From Echinococcus granulosus (Eukaryota; Platyhelminthes; Cestoda; Cyclophyllidea; Taeniidae): 36,269 bases of DNA. The notes beneath the pieces were generated by a model, which was given only the letters and a program-made list of their open reading frames with translations, was not told the DNA's origin and ran no database searches. The stretch covers positions 437,624 to 473,892 of the forward strand of contig NW_020170417.1 of the NCBI RefSeq assembly GCF_000524195.1, written 5' to 3'. The position numbers were made by a program, and so were the translations under genes. Below are positions 11,381 through 24,600 of the stretch, in pieces; position 1 is the stretch's first letter, and every line of letters begins with the position of its first letter.

Positions 11381-13912
11381 TTAGGGGTAGATGGCTTGTA
11401 TTGTTGTAAAGTGGAAATTCACAATCATAGTTTCAAGGCGGAGCAGAGTTTCTTCCTTTTCCTCGGGTATCAACAATGTCCTGTCAGCCATGGGACTGAC
11501 TTTATCCTCCCTCTGCTCCCCCAATAAGGCGATACCGAACAAATCTGTGTAAGGTAAAAAAATAAGTTTTCTTGACAGGTTTAAATAAACTTGCCATTTT
11601 AATGTAAAATTTGCAGATTTCAGTCTTTCCGAAAATTCAAAATTCTCAATATTTCTTTCCATTAATTGAAAATTAGGAAATGACAAAAATCATGTTTTTT
11701 TTTAGTATTTTGGGTAAATAAATAGGCTTTTCTTAAGTCCTTGAAGTAATCAGGCTTGAGATATTAGACCCGCATTTTTAAATCTGATAGTTCAAAATGC
11801 TAGATTTATCGTGAGAAATCAGCTCTGTTGACAAAATTAATCGTTGAACAAAGTGCTTAGCCAAAATAAACCATTTGATCCAAGGTAAGTAGTATTGTTA
11901 AAACGCAGAAACTGGACTGCTTTTTAAAATCCAATTCAGCACTAACATCACTTCACGCCGTTCTTTTAATGGCACGTAAAAGAGTATTAATGCCTCCAAA
12001 AAGAAGATACTTCAAAAAATGTGCATTCCAGAGCCCCCCTAATGGGGGAGGTCACTGACCGGTTTTGCAACGTCGCAAGATTTTCACGTTCTGGGGCAGG
12101 CATCCACAGGCAAAACATGCAATTTTATTATTAGGTAATGGAGAAGGTGGCGCTGGTGAACGGATATGACCCCTCGTCTGATCCCCTCATCCAGCACTCA
12201 GTTCTCTCTCCCCCTCTACCTTCTCTCTTTGATGTGGCCACTGGCGGCACCTTTGATCTCGCGCCGGCGATTGGATGGCTACGAATTATGCAAAGGCTGT
12301 GGGCTATCCTGATCGCCATATTATGTTCACTCCCTCTCTCCCTCCTCCCTCTCTCGCATGCTTGCTGTCTTACAGGACTAGTTAGTAGGTCTTTAAATTA
12401 AATTCACACCCTAATGAACATGTAATTGCTTGCTCGCTTGTCTGGCAGACGACAATATTGAGGACAGACGAAGAGTTACGCCTTCTGAATGGTTTTGCCC
12501 CTACTTTATTTCCACGGTTCCCCCCCGTTAACTGTGGCACAGCCTCCTGTACTAAATCCAAAACTGATCTCTTGTAACAAGGAAAAATGCAAGAATATTG
12601 TTTAACAATACGGGTACAATAAAGCCGCATACAAAGGGCAGGCTGAATTTACATTTTTCTAAGTCAGAGCTAGACTTAAGGAATGCAGCTTTTCCTAAGA
12701 TAATTAGACATTGTTAAAAGTAAACCATGAAAGCCCCAAACCTATCAACTCATTTGACTGATCTCACAGTGCAAGGCATTTTTCTTAGTTTATTAGCGCT
12801 CCTATGATGCCTATTCAATAACCTTCCTTCCTTAGGGCAAAATATATGCTTAGGTAAGCTACAGTGCAGGCAATGCTCACTGACCTAATAGCTCGGATTA
12901 GCCTCCTGCATACATGGGCCTCAGTTTTATTAATCCCTATGTCTGCAAGGAGGACGAATTAGAGTACTTCCACCATAGTCAGCATTTCAGATCTCTAGAG
13001 TGTATAGAAGTAATGCTGTTGGATTGAGACATGTTTTAGATGCTTTGCTGGCCAAAGTGAGAGCAACGTCCCAGAATTAGATCCACCCGACAATCTGGTT
13101 GGCCCTATTCTTGATTTGCTGAATTATTCTCCTCAGAAAAGACAAATGACAAATTTATAAATTATTTATTGTTTACAATGGGAGAATATTTACCCCTTTA
13201 ACATCCTATTGACACTTTTTTGCCATATGCATAAATTATTTATTTAAGTGTCCCATCATGAAAATATGTTATATTATCGGGCCCAAACTACCACCTTGAC
13301 GCATGACCCCTCCCACTTATTTGTCTACCGGTTTGGTAGGGAGTGTTGTAAATTAGTAACAGCTTTTTCTTTGATACTTTTCCCTTATTAAGAGGGGTAT
13401 TTGGACTTCTAGAATTCCTTTAGTGTGTCAAAATATATTACACTTGTGGCAGCTACTTTACGTTCCTTACAGAAGTGACACTTAATGGCACTTGAAGATA
13501 GTAAACATGAAATTATCTGCTACTTTGTTATATTCTGAACTCCTTTGCTATCACTTGCTATCCAGCCTCTCACAGTTAAACCTTGTGCCACTGCCTGTAT
13601 CAATGGCTAGTAAATGCTCAAGTATGTACACACATTTTGTGCAAGTTATCCGGCCATGTATTTAGCCCAAAAATTGCCAAACTTAGGGCTAAGATGAGTT
13701 CAACCAAAGGAGGGTGTGACAACTTCATCTGTCTAACCCATTCACCTAAGTTATTTTCTTGTTCCCGTTTATCTGCTGAGAGATCTTTCGTGGACATAAC
13801 TGTAGTCAATTGAGACAGCAGAGTAGACCATAGCTGTTGCATTAACATGGTCTTTTTAAAGTCATCCGTGCATGACTCAGTAAGAGGGTGAAGTTCGTCC
13901 CACTTCCGAGTA
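11381..13912 (-). CDS. Possible 3' exons of an unidentified minus-strand gene
   Basis: Two candidate exons, 13912-13746 and 11544-11381 (stop TAA). The last exon has a very strong acceptor: a T-rich run ending TTACCTTACACAG. The first ends AACTTAG|GTGAAT in phase 1 and the second supplies two bases, so they join in frame as ...ENNL-D-LFGIALLG... The encoded text is helix-like and charged, with KWDELHPLTESC, QQLWSTLLSQL and LLIPEEKEETLLRLET. An AATAAA on the minus strand at 11182-11177 lies about 200 nt beyond the stop. Upstream exons were not found; an earlier exon ending in phase 2 is required. I do not recognise the family. The plus strand of the last exon also has a GTAAGG donor, so the strand is not beyond doubt. 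Confidence 0.3.
12130..12320. promoter_or_regulatory. GC-rich, CpG-containing segment at the start of the plus-strand candidate gene
   Basis: An island of GC in AT-rich surroundings, open on both strands. It carries CGCGCCGGCG, an inverted CCAAT (ATTGG) and ATGCAAAG. It covers the proposed start codon at 12288 and an upstream in-frame ATG at 12138, which would add 50 residues and hide the signal peptide. Promoter role is inferred. Confidence 0.3.
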
Positions 13913-16900
13913 CTCGCAAATGGTAATGCAATGTTTTTGTCAAAAATAGGATTCATATATAAAACATGTTTATTTAAAAGCAAAATTTCATGATCTGATC
14001 GGGTAGACGGGCTCAGCCTCGTGGCTGAGAGGGCGTCTTCATTCCTCAAGGAGGAAGAGGGGGGGGAGGGGTGACAATTCCTGATTCTTCCATAGTTAAT
14101 AAAAGATTATCTCTTCTAAACAGTTTTCCTAATCCGGACGTAGAAAAGCAAAACAACGAATGCATTACATGTGTTTATATCTCTAAGTTGTTGAATGTAT
14201 GCAGACTTTCTCAGCAGTTTTAAACGATCCGATTGCAAATGCAGTTATTATACCATTCACCGTAGCTCTTAAGATACACAAAAGAAATGAAACGACTGCT
14301 CATGAACCTCAGGTTCAAGTTCTGTTCGTATTTAAATGAATTTAGTTTCGGTCTTTCACATAGACAAAATTTGATCTCACTCACTCCCCTAGAATCACAG
14401 AGGCATACCACCAAAACTGCGTTCGGTCAGTACCTTTATGTTTGGTAAGTGTTGATTTTGACGTTTATAAACTCCGAGTGCGGTGCCTTTGTTCTCTTTC
14501 TGCCTTCTACCTGTATCCACCTCCACATCTTTGATACATCTTGAAATCTGACCGGCCCCTTGAGGTTGTATCCTTCGCAGGAGGGTGTGAGAGATAGAGC
14601 CAGAGCGGTGAGATAAGGCGGGATGCGATAGGCCTTTGAAGTTTAACCGCCCACCTGCCTACCCCCTGGCCTACCTCTAGAGTTCTAAGGTTTCCGCTAG
14701 TCACAAGAGAAAAAATGCGCCGCAAAATCTCCTGCCTCCAAAATTGACTGCAGCCTAGTCTAGTTAATACGTTTATCGGTTAAGACCATCAATACGAAGA
14801 TGATGTACAACAAACCAGGAATATGGGTCCCTTTTGAATAATTTTAATGAAAAACCACTTTTTTATAAAGGATACTTCCACAACTTCAATGTCAAACGAA
14901 GTTAGGAGTTTTCGAGCCTATTCGCAAACAGTACTGGATGAAATTACGTCTGAGCGAGTCGCGTAAGCCAACACTATGGTGATAGGTGATAATCTCAAGT
15001 AAAGATGTTGATGGAACCTAGGCACGAGTAGAATCAAAAATAACTAGTCCCCACGCTCCTACTTATCCACCCTATGAATATTAATGCTTCCTTAGGTCTA
15101 GAGAATAAATGTCCAATCATCTTTTTCAGATAAAACTGACTTTAACATATGTCAGATAGATGGTTTACCAGCTCCTCCTGTCGTCGGGATAATGCGTCAA
15201 TAAGGAAAAATGCATAACCAAATCGTCAAAAAATTAGATTAACCGAAGATTATTCTTCCGCCAACCATGTTTGGACCAATTTTTCCTATTTCAGTGAGGC
15301 ACTTTTATAAAGCCGTTATATGCTGAACAGGCCACACTAACTACTTTTCGAAGCTTGGAATAAAAAATTAGCCAATTAATTGGCAATTAAGGATTTCAGA
15401 CTGTTGAATTTCCTTATTCTTCCTGAAATTATCCCTGAATTGATAACGCGAAGGCATGTACACTTGCTACTGGGCCCAATTCATTTTTCACTTTTTCCCT
15501 TACGTAAGATTATGTATTCTGACTTTGTTTTGAATCAACAATCTAATTTATTACCTCCCAGTTAAAGACGTCACGTATATGTGACGCACAAGCTTAGGCA
15601 AAAACTGGGACATGACAGAAGGGGCCGCTGTTAGCATCAATTGTCAAGTGTTTGCTCAAATGCTTTTTAGGGCGTCTCATAAATAAGCGAATTTTTTCAT
15701 ATTTCTTTTGTGATTAAAAAAATAGCGAGGTCATTTCGAATACGTTCTCCAAATAGGTAAACGATCTCTTCTGGCTCTAAATATCTAATTTGCACCCATA
15801 TTAACAATACTTACAATTTGGTTCGATTTCAGTTTTTCCATTATCACCTTTCCAATACCCCTGAGAAGTGGTTACCATTTTGCGATGAAAACTGCTGCGA
15901 AAATGATTTGCACATTATACTAGAGAAGGCCATGACAGCTCCCTTAGCAGAATATGATGTGCAAAATCTGAACTGTGAGAAATCATATTCGTGTATTTTG
16001 AATGTAAAAGCGGCACTTTCTCGTAAGGTTGTTTGTAGTCAAAGCTCTTTCATGATAAGGTACTGGTTTCCACCTGTCAAGTAATGCCACTTCTTAAATG
16101 GCAGTGAGGTAGTGACTATTAATTATAGTATCTGAGAGGTGTCATCTTCAGGTAAACTCCTATGTAAAATCGGTCCTTTGAAAATGTCTAATCCCTATAG
16201 ATTCATCCTGGATCAGTTTCTGTGTCTGTTTGCCGATTCGTTCCTTTTTAGCCCATTAAACCTTATTTTGGCTTTGTGATATTTTTCCAAAAAAGAGTTG
16301 AACGTAGAGATGCAAAGCTGCTTGACTTGTTTCTTTCTTTTAGCATAAAGTTAGCTTAGAACTCTGCTTTTAAACTCGTTTTTACTGATCATTTTTTGCC
16401 TTCAATTTTTGGTAGGGAAAGTATTATTTATTTTCTTAGCCAATCCCAAAAATGAAAAAGAAATTATTATAGACTAAGGTCTTTGCTAAGTTAACCCATA
16501 TCCATTCCAGTTAGGTAACAAATCTTTCAAATCAGTCTCTAAACAGAGCCAGATTTTGCCTTATTTTTCAGCTGTACAGTCACATCACCATTGGAAACAA
16601 GTTAAATAAGTTTGAGAAATGAGCAAATACCTGGTCATTGTCTTTCAGTACTCACCTGCGGGTTTAAGCACACGCATGCACAGTATCTGTCTCTCCATCG
16701 AATTCAGCCCTTTGAAGTCTTCGGGAGGTACTCATTAACTCATATGTGCGCACACCGACTGGACCACAAGAAATGCAAGGCGTTTCTACCGCCATGTTAT
16801 CTGAGGCAGCCGCGAGCCGTCCAATCTCTCCTTTGCCCTAACCCACCTCAAGCAAGGTCATGAGGTCAGGGGGAATGTTATCACTTCATTCGACAATTAT

Positions 16901-19900
16901 TAGATGATGGGACTAAATAAGGGCAAGGAAAGTGACTATAATAACTTACTTTATCACCCAACAGTAGTCTTGAGATGTCATTCCTTCACTGTGTGAAAAT
17001 ATTTATTAACTCAAAAGAGAAGAGACAACGACCTGTTTGGAGGGGTGTGGGGAAATTTAGTAAGATGGAGGATATTCACGTCACATCTACCAAATTATGA
17101 TCGGATTTTAAACTTTGAAATGCAGTGCACGTTGCTTTAACGTTACATATTATTTTAATCAGCCTTCGTACCTATCTAGCAATCAATGGAAACAGGAAAG
17201 AACAACTATTATATTACATTTGTTAAACGTCTGATTATCACCAGTGTTTGGCATTTCAAATTTCCGATTACATTCTCTACAATTCCTGAGAAAGACGTGT
17301 GATGTAAAGGCTTAGGTGGTGTGATTTGTCGTTGCTTTCATCAAAGGCGGAAGTAGGTACCCAAGACGAGATGTGAATAAAATGCCCCGACACTAGCAAA
17401 AGACCCAGAAAGCAAAAAAGTCTAAGAGCAGAGAAAATTGTTAGCAGTGTAACGGTATCAGGGAAATGTGCACGTAAAGTAAGAGGTGATTACCAGCTCG
17501 TCATTCGGTGGCAGCAAGCCTGATTTCCATGCCTGTGTGTTAACTGTCTCCGTGTCAAAAACGCAAGAAAGGTAGGGGAAGGAGTGCGAGATGATCAAAG
17601 ATTGCTTAATTACGTAGTCACAGAGATCGCATATCATGGAAAAAGACTGGCGTGGCTTAAAATAATAGAGCTTATCAGTAGTTAGCATATCCTAATGCTC
17701 TGTGCGACAAAACGACGTAGATGAGCTTTTAACATCTTAGGGTAATAACAATAAATTAACACTGTTATGAGAACATTAAAGAATATTTTTGGTCTTGCTA
17801 CTAGAAACTGTATAGCTTTAACCAGAATATAACGTGTTTAGATGCTAAACCATTTTACCATATTTTTGCATGGGCGATATTTCGACTGCTCCCAAAACAA
17901 TGGGTTTCATTCAGACCCATCGGCAAAAATTTCTTGAATATTTACAATTAAGTCTTACGTTGAAACGGCAAAGTATTTAATCTCCCTGTAGAGTTTCAAA
18001 ATATTTCCCGATTTTAGGAAAAATTATTTAGTGTCCTGGATGTATACAGTCATCGACTGTAAAAAATTCCCGTGGAAAATTTATATCGACTCAGACGCAT
18101 ATATTTGTTTTAATGCATTTTTGTCGTCAAGGTCCCATAAAAATTCGCCGATTCTATTAGATCGTTCATTCTTTAAAAATATAGATTGTACTGCTTTTCG
18201 TAGCAAAAATCGCGTACTTGCAGAAGACTTTTCAAGTATACTTATTTCCCTCAACTAATCGTCAATAAGAAATGAAGTGGTTCTGTAGCGGGGCACAAGT
18301 TAGCTGAGAGTCACGGGCTTACAAATTGTTTTGGTTTTAACCGCTTCTCCTTCTATCTCTTACTTTCTAAATGCTTCATGAAAAAGAAAAGGAGGTAGTA
18401 ACTTTGGGAAGTATGATTAGGAGAGTATGAACGATAAGGATGTGGGACAGCATGTTCTATCCAAAATATTGAGCAATCTCGAAAAGCATGGCTCCTCTTT
18501 CGGCGAATTACTTATTTCTGCCTTTTCTTTCTCACCTTTGAGCTGTATCAAGTAGATCTAATCCGTAAAATATGTACAAAAGTGCGACATAAATGGTTCT
18601 GCATTAAATGGGAGATGTAATCTTCTTGAGAGCGTTGTATTATCAAAACATTAAGTCAAATCCAAACGGCATTTATGTAAGTTCAAAATAAGGGAGATAA
18701 AAAATAGAATGGGGCAAAACAAATGGTTTCGACAGCTTGATACGTATCTTTAGCAAGTTAGTTTAGGTTACAATAAGTCATTGTTATAGGGTATTACCGA
18801 AAACTGCCTAAACTTTCTTGAGGATCAAATACATGAATATGACTAAACTAGAGATGGAGTCGCTCTTTGATAAACACGTATTTCACTGTACTTTAGCACA
18901 TATAAGAAGAGTATACGGTACTTTCAAGGGAAACAAATGCCCCTCACTCATCGTGGACCAATATAAATATTCTTAATAAGCTGAAGACCTTTAAAAGACA
19001 AACGTGACTGGGAAAATGTAGTCTACCTTTCAAAATGAAACGCGTTTAACAGGTTTAGTTAATTTGCTTTTCCTGTCTTGGGTAAAGAGATATTTTAAAT
19101 GGAGTAGTTAATGATCGCGTCGCGACATGCAACATAATTGCGCCTGACAAGGAATTTAATTGCTCACGCAAATTGCCATATTATTTGACATTCTGTCACA
19201 AAAAAAGCTTTAAAAATTAGGAAAAATAGCGCAAAAAGAGGATTAGTCCCATTTTCTTAAAGATGTGTATTTTGAGCACAACATTGTGTCCACATGTGTG
19301 TTCGACGCTGTGATAACGCAGTCGTCTATAAAAGTGGAAGGATTGTTGTGACGGATGCAGGCTACTCCAGCCATTCACCTGACTACGAGAAACGTTTAAA
19401 AGTAAGACCGTAAAGTTGTCTGCCGAAAATAGAAAAAATTGGATAAAAGAACTGGATCTGGTCGCCATGACTGTCAACTTTTAGTACCTAGGTATCTGTT
19501 GCTGAGAATTTATTCATCTTCACTAAGAGGGGTAACGATTCGCTGAAGCAAATAACCACAAAGGGCGATTATGATTCAGAAGTGTTCTGAAACCTCTTAA
19601 GTCATTAACAAAAAGTGCAGCAAAAGTCTGGTGGAGCATAAAATTAACAGATAAATGAGTTGGATAAACTATTAAATTTCAAAGAAATTTTTAAATTTTG
19701 AACCAATTTCAGACGCCTAAATTTTAAAACAAATTTCTTCTTTCGTAAAATTTCAGTTGAGTCATTGGGTGTGGAAATAAGGATTAAGTATCCGAGTAGA
19801 TGACACGATCTGGAACAAAATTCGGAGTCTTTTTCTACCTTATTTATCAATTCCACTTATAAGTACAATCGGAAGCCTCGGTTACCAAACTTAAGTGGAC

Positions 19901-21607
19901 TCCAGTAATCACAGTTCTCACTCTTTCTGTCTCATTCACTTAAGCCATGAACCCAACATTTGTATTCTTTTAGTATTCCTGCTTTAGCCGAAAGAGGGGT
20001 AAAAGGGAACCAAGTTGCCTCTTTCTTCGCAAATTCGCCTCACTGCGAAGAAATTAAGAGGCTACATTTCGTGCCTTTGATCCTACCATCACCTAAGCTT
20101 TCTTTTCCACAAGTAACCTCCTCGTACCCACCTCAGCTTCCCTACAAGTAGTGTTTTTCTTCTGTCTCCTTGTCACCACCGCCCTTCCTCCCTTAGCTTT
20201 CGTTCCTTTCTCCCCTATATCACCACCGCTGCCAAACGATCATTACCTTTGATCGGAAGGAAGACGAGAGTGGAGGCGAAGGAGGGAGTGGGAAGGTGAA
20301 AAGGCATTGGGGCAGCAGTTTTTCGACGGTAGATAAATAGGCGAAATTGTAGAGTGTTCGAACAGACATCTGTCTCGAATGCACCGGTGCGTGTGTGTAT
20401 TTGGGGGCTTCTATCTCGGTCCATCTTTATTTTACATATTTCTAATTTTAAAAAATAAAGCATTATTTAAGCCAGAGCTTTCACTTATAGCAGAGTTCCT
20501 GTTAAAAATCCTGTCACAAATACATGACATGTACTTTTAATCAGGTTATGATCAAATCATGATCCAAATGACTTGGGTGAGTTTACACCAAGAAAATAGA
20601 CCTTCACCTACTCATAGTCAGAGTTGAGTTTGTCAAAAAGCGTGTCCGCATTATTTGACATCTGAGCTGTGGTGGTCAATTCGCCTTTTAAACTGTGGCA
20701 GTAAAAGAGTCAGCTAGTTTTACTGCATACTTGGCATCACTGACGATCGCTACTTTGCAAATTGGTCAGTTTACGATAAAGTCACGCCAAATATGTGGCG
20801 CAGAATGATATACTAGAATAATAAATGTAACATGACAGAAGTTTTCAGCCCGCTAAGCTGCAGTCGCCTGTATCTGCTACATGGAGCTTGCTCCTTCGGA
20901 ATTGTGCCCGTTTTAAAGGCCACAAAAAGCCACTAAGATGTAACTTTGGTGGCAGTGAATTAGGGAACGGCTTACTAATGACCTAGTAATGGCTTTAAAG
21001 ATGACCTACGCCAAATTGGATTAGCTAGAGAAGATTAGCATTACTTGAGAACGAATACATTTAAAATAACTTCAAACAGATGAACAAAAAAAATTTATGA
21101 ATCCCTTTTAAACGTGGCAATTTCAAATTCACCACTATGACTAACAGTGATGCAAAAGAATGGTCTGCAGACTTTTATATTGCACACACATCATACCTGG
21201 AAAGCTATAGCCTAGAAAGATTTATTACCACGCTCTAGTCACTCTCTACCATCCTGCTGTACTGATGGAAGATCCTAGAGTAGTCATGGTGCCTGTGGTG
21301 CATTAGCTTTCCAAAATAGCATACTAGTGAATGATTACCCCATTGTTTGATTTTGCAGTATGTTATGCACCGATCTGGAGGTCAGAGTCAGGGGTTTCAA
21401 GTGGTGAATGCCACCGACCACTGCACGTACTTTAAATGCCCCTTGGATATCTTCGAGTTAGAGGCCAGTGCTTCACATAGCGACTTCGCTTACACTGTTG
21501 CATACGCACACTACTGCCGCTATTATCTGCCATCTCAGTTTACGTCTCTTGGACTGACCCACGGCTTATACATTAACTTGGAGAAAAAAACCACACCTCC
21601 CACTTAG
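12288..21607 (+). CDS. Possible secreted CUB-like protein, four candidate exons
   Basis: Candidate exons: 12288-12380, 15833-16022, 19277-19401, 21359-21607 (218 aa with the stop at 21605). Phases agree at all three junctions (0, 1, 0). Exon 1 is a clear signal peptide: MQRLWAILIAILCSL, then PLSLLPLSHA before CC. Exon 2 is cysteine-rich (CDENCC). Exons 3-4 resemble a CUB domain: Cys then KSGRIVV, a GYSSHSPDY loop, YVMHR, GFQVV, DHC, KCPLDIFELE, HYCRYYLP, FTSLGL, LYINLE. The usual second CUB cysteine is missing (YVM replaces CxW). Weak points are the GTTAGT donor of exon 1, introns of 2-3.5 kb, and the overlap with minus-strand exons. A GTATGT donor at 21607 suggests splicing may continue past the stop. 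Exon 4 alone also recalls the C-terminus of histidine acid phosphatases (C..CPLxxF), but no HD motif exon was found. Confidence 0.35.
15569..15586. promoter_or_regulatory. Palindromic CRE/ATF-like half-sites
   Basis: CGTCAC-GTATAT-GTGACG, two perfect inverted TGACG half-sites, about 250 bp before the candidate exon at 15833. TGACG is the core bound by ATF/CREB bZIP factors; binding here is inference. Confidence 0.35.
16855..16868 (+). promoter_or_regulatory. Direct repeat AGGTCA-TG-AGGTCA (DR2-type nuclear-receptor site)
   Basis: Two perfect AGGTCA half-sites spaced by 2 bp, the consensus arrangement for some nuclear-receptor dimers. A GCCGCCATGTT-like YY1 core and a CCAAT lie in the preceding 100 bp. 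It falls inside the long second intron of the plus-strand candidate gene. Confidence 0.4.
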
Positions 21608-24600
21608 TATGTGCTACTTTATGCCTGTAACATTACAAACCCTCATTTTACTTAGCTGGCCCCACAATCTTGGGCGTAAGCTATTAAGGCTTAAAATTAG
21701 CGTTGCATTTAAGAAGTTTGTTTGCTAAAGGCTTAAAACCACACGCTAGAAATGCGTTGAATCTCATCACTGCGTTCTCATGCTGTCAGACATTTCGAGA
21801 ATCAAACTGCCTGAACAGTGAATGCGAAGTCTTTGGAATGACGTGGAATTAGAACCACATGCACACACACAAACACACATACGACGGAAGTTTAATTCAT
21901 CCTTGTGCAAAGGAGAGAGTGTAAAGGAGTGATCGAATTTATTTTCCATGATTAAATTGGGATTAGGGAAGGCAGTAAAGAGGTAAAATCAAGCTATGGC
22001 GAAGTACTTAAAATTTAATGATGGTAGACTCTTGGCAGTTGGACAATTGAATCAAACGCGAGAGACAGTATAAGATCATTAAAATCACCGTTACACGGAA
22101 TCTTCACTGCCTGACTACAAGGGTAACCTTCTAGTCCTTACCGTACACTCAGCTCGTTCACACCGCTCTCATGGTTAATCAGATTGTAGTCAGATCGGTA
22201 AAAAAGATTAGAACAAAAAAAAATAACTTTTGACCATTGAATATTTTAGGACATAAATATTTTATTCATTTGATAAATCAATGAGATTTAAATAATCTAA
22301 CTTCTTAACCTCAACTATGGATAAGCCTTCCTTTATGTTTTTCAACCTACCAGTTGAGGACTGGAGTGTCAAAGAAACTCATTCCTACGCAATGATAAAA
22401 CCAAATCAGTCCATCTAAGGTTCTGGACTCTTGAGCAAAAAACGGCATCACGAGAAGATTCCAAATGTTAGGAATGGTGAAACAATAAGAGGAATAACTA
22501 ATTTATCGCGTTTTGGTAAAGGACGTGACACAGAAGATTATATAAGGAGAAATCGCACTACTGTTGATGGTGTTTGAGGAGAACATCAGACCTATGCTGC
22601 TCGACTTTAAGGGTTGAATTAGCATTGCGTAGTTTTGTCGTAGTCTTGTATTTTAGTATGCTATATTAAGGATAAAGTAAAATTCACAATTAAGTTGACT
22701 ACCTTAACGTCTTGTACATCATGTTTTGGGGTTAGTTCTCCCACGAGGCATATAAGTGCACAAAAAAGGTCATTTTTCGCTTCCTCCATCATGAAAGCAA
22801 CTTGTGGATGTACATGCAGATTTTTATTTCTCTATAACTTAGAAATCTATATCGAGAATAGTAAGTCTAACAGATCGGATGGGCATATCTATACTGTTGC
22901 AGCTTTTCTGAAAATTAATGATGAACTTTCGAAAACATGGATATTTTAAAGGACATTGTAGTGTACTCACGGCTCTCCATTGGTAGCACCAGTAATCGAT
23001 TCCGAGTCAAGAGGGCACCCATTCACATTTCCTTGCTCCGCTACTGCCCATATATTACTAAGAGAAAATCTCCCCAATTAATATTAGGCGAAAGCATATA
23101 TAAAGAATGAGGGAAAGTTCGTGACAAAGCTGTTCACGCTAGTTATTGGGAGGCATGTGAATAATGTGAACATGCTGTCTCTGATGCTTGAATGCACCTC
23201 AGATAGATTGCTGTGCAGCAATGAAATAAGAGGAGATTAGCCAGGAGAAAATGCAGAATGAAAGGCACTTGAGTCTTTCTTTTAGTCAGGGGATCTGCTT
23301 TCTGGTTAACCTATTTAAGTTAGCTACCAGATTGTGAGATGCACTGACTGCAGGGCCACTAAAAACGAAGTCGGTTGATGCTTCCCCTCTTGCAATGGAG
23401 CTCACAAATGGGCCAAAGCTAAAATCCTTGACTCTGGGACAGGGGCCTCCGTGCCTCTATGAAAAGGGTACAATTAATACTGTTGCTGGTTTGTGAGGTG
23501 GTCTATGAAGCACCAAACACATTGTGTTGTTCAAGGAGGAAGAAAGACCAAGAAGACAGCGGGCTAAACACTCAAAAGAAGATTGGGGGTGTAATAATCT
23601 GATTTTGGCTTGATGAATAATTAACTATGAGGGCCGTTTAGTCTTCACAGTTTACACCTGCATCTCAGCACATTGACCTTCGGTTATCCTCATAGCCTTG
23701 AAGGACTCCTCTGACCTGGAGAGAAGACTCGAAAAACTGCACTACACAATGAACGCGTAATCGGAAAGCATATGGGACATTATTAATTGGACACACCTCC
23801 TAACATTGAGGATAGCTTTTTATGTAGTTACCCTATGCCCTTTATGACTGAAACATGATAATGGCAAAAGTTTGTAATCTGCTTAGATAAGACTTACGTT
23901 TTCAGACTTAAAGCAAGATTGGTATTGCTCTGAATGCTGAAGAATAGAATACCTTTTCGGCTTCCGCATACTTTGATGCCGTTAAGGTGTTGTTTCAATT
24001 TCCTAATGCGGAATCATATGCCTGGATTACTTGTCCATATTCCTTGTCTACTTATTTAATTCAAGTAGGCTTAATGGTCTTTCCAACGTCACTTAGTGCC
24101 ATTTGAAATTGCTAAAATAATTGGTATACAAGTTTATCTTATAGTAAATTAGAGCCACAAAGTCACATGACTGACTACGGGAAATGGCAGAGTAACCAGG
24201 TGCGCACCCGAAATATATCACCAGCCATTTCTGTCGAATGATGGTATTCGGAAGTACTCCGAAGGAATTCCTACAGAAATGTAGTCCCATGAAAAGTTGT
24301 TTATTAGCAAAAAAAGTTTTGCGGAATCGAAAGCACTTCAACAGTTTGAGAGATAGAACCCATTTAATGCGCTCACCGACAGATGTGTAAAGAGGTTACA
24401 TTTCCACTACCTGTTCTACCAACTAAACACAAGTTTAGGGAAAGGGCAAGCCTAAGACTACCTAATCCTGGACCTACAGATCTTAATTCGTACTGATCAG
24501 AATACAAGTCAGCCGAATCAAGCTAACCAGATCACGAATATGACATGTTATCACTTTCCCATCAGAAAAAATAAGCATCCAAATTGATAAACGGAATCTC

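Noticed and set aside
13618..14049. 143-codon minus frame as a hAT-type transposase
   Set aside because: Only a loose resemblance in the W..L..L helix region. No dimerisation motif, terminal repeats or zinc finger were seen; part of it is better explained as an exon.
14040..14075. G-quadruplex in the purine/G-rich run
   Set aside because: It has one long G run and one run of four with only short GG pairs, not four regular G tracts.
17458..17560. Minus-strand micro-exon reading AWKSGLLPPNDEL
   Set aside because: The acceptor is good, but the donor (GTAATC) is weak and its phase does not fit the candidate exons at 13.7 or 11.4 kb.
19217..19477. Minus-strand 86-codon frame
   Set aside because: Its composition is not protein-like, and the same place holds a plus-strand exon candidate with a GTAAGA donor.
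21359..21607. Histidine acid phosphatase C-terminus
   Set aside because: C..CPLxxF fits that family, but no RHGxR or HD exons were found upstream, and the whole exon fits a CUB-like pattern better.
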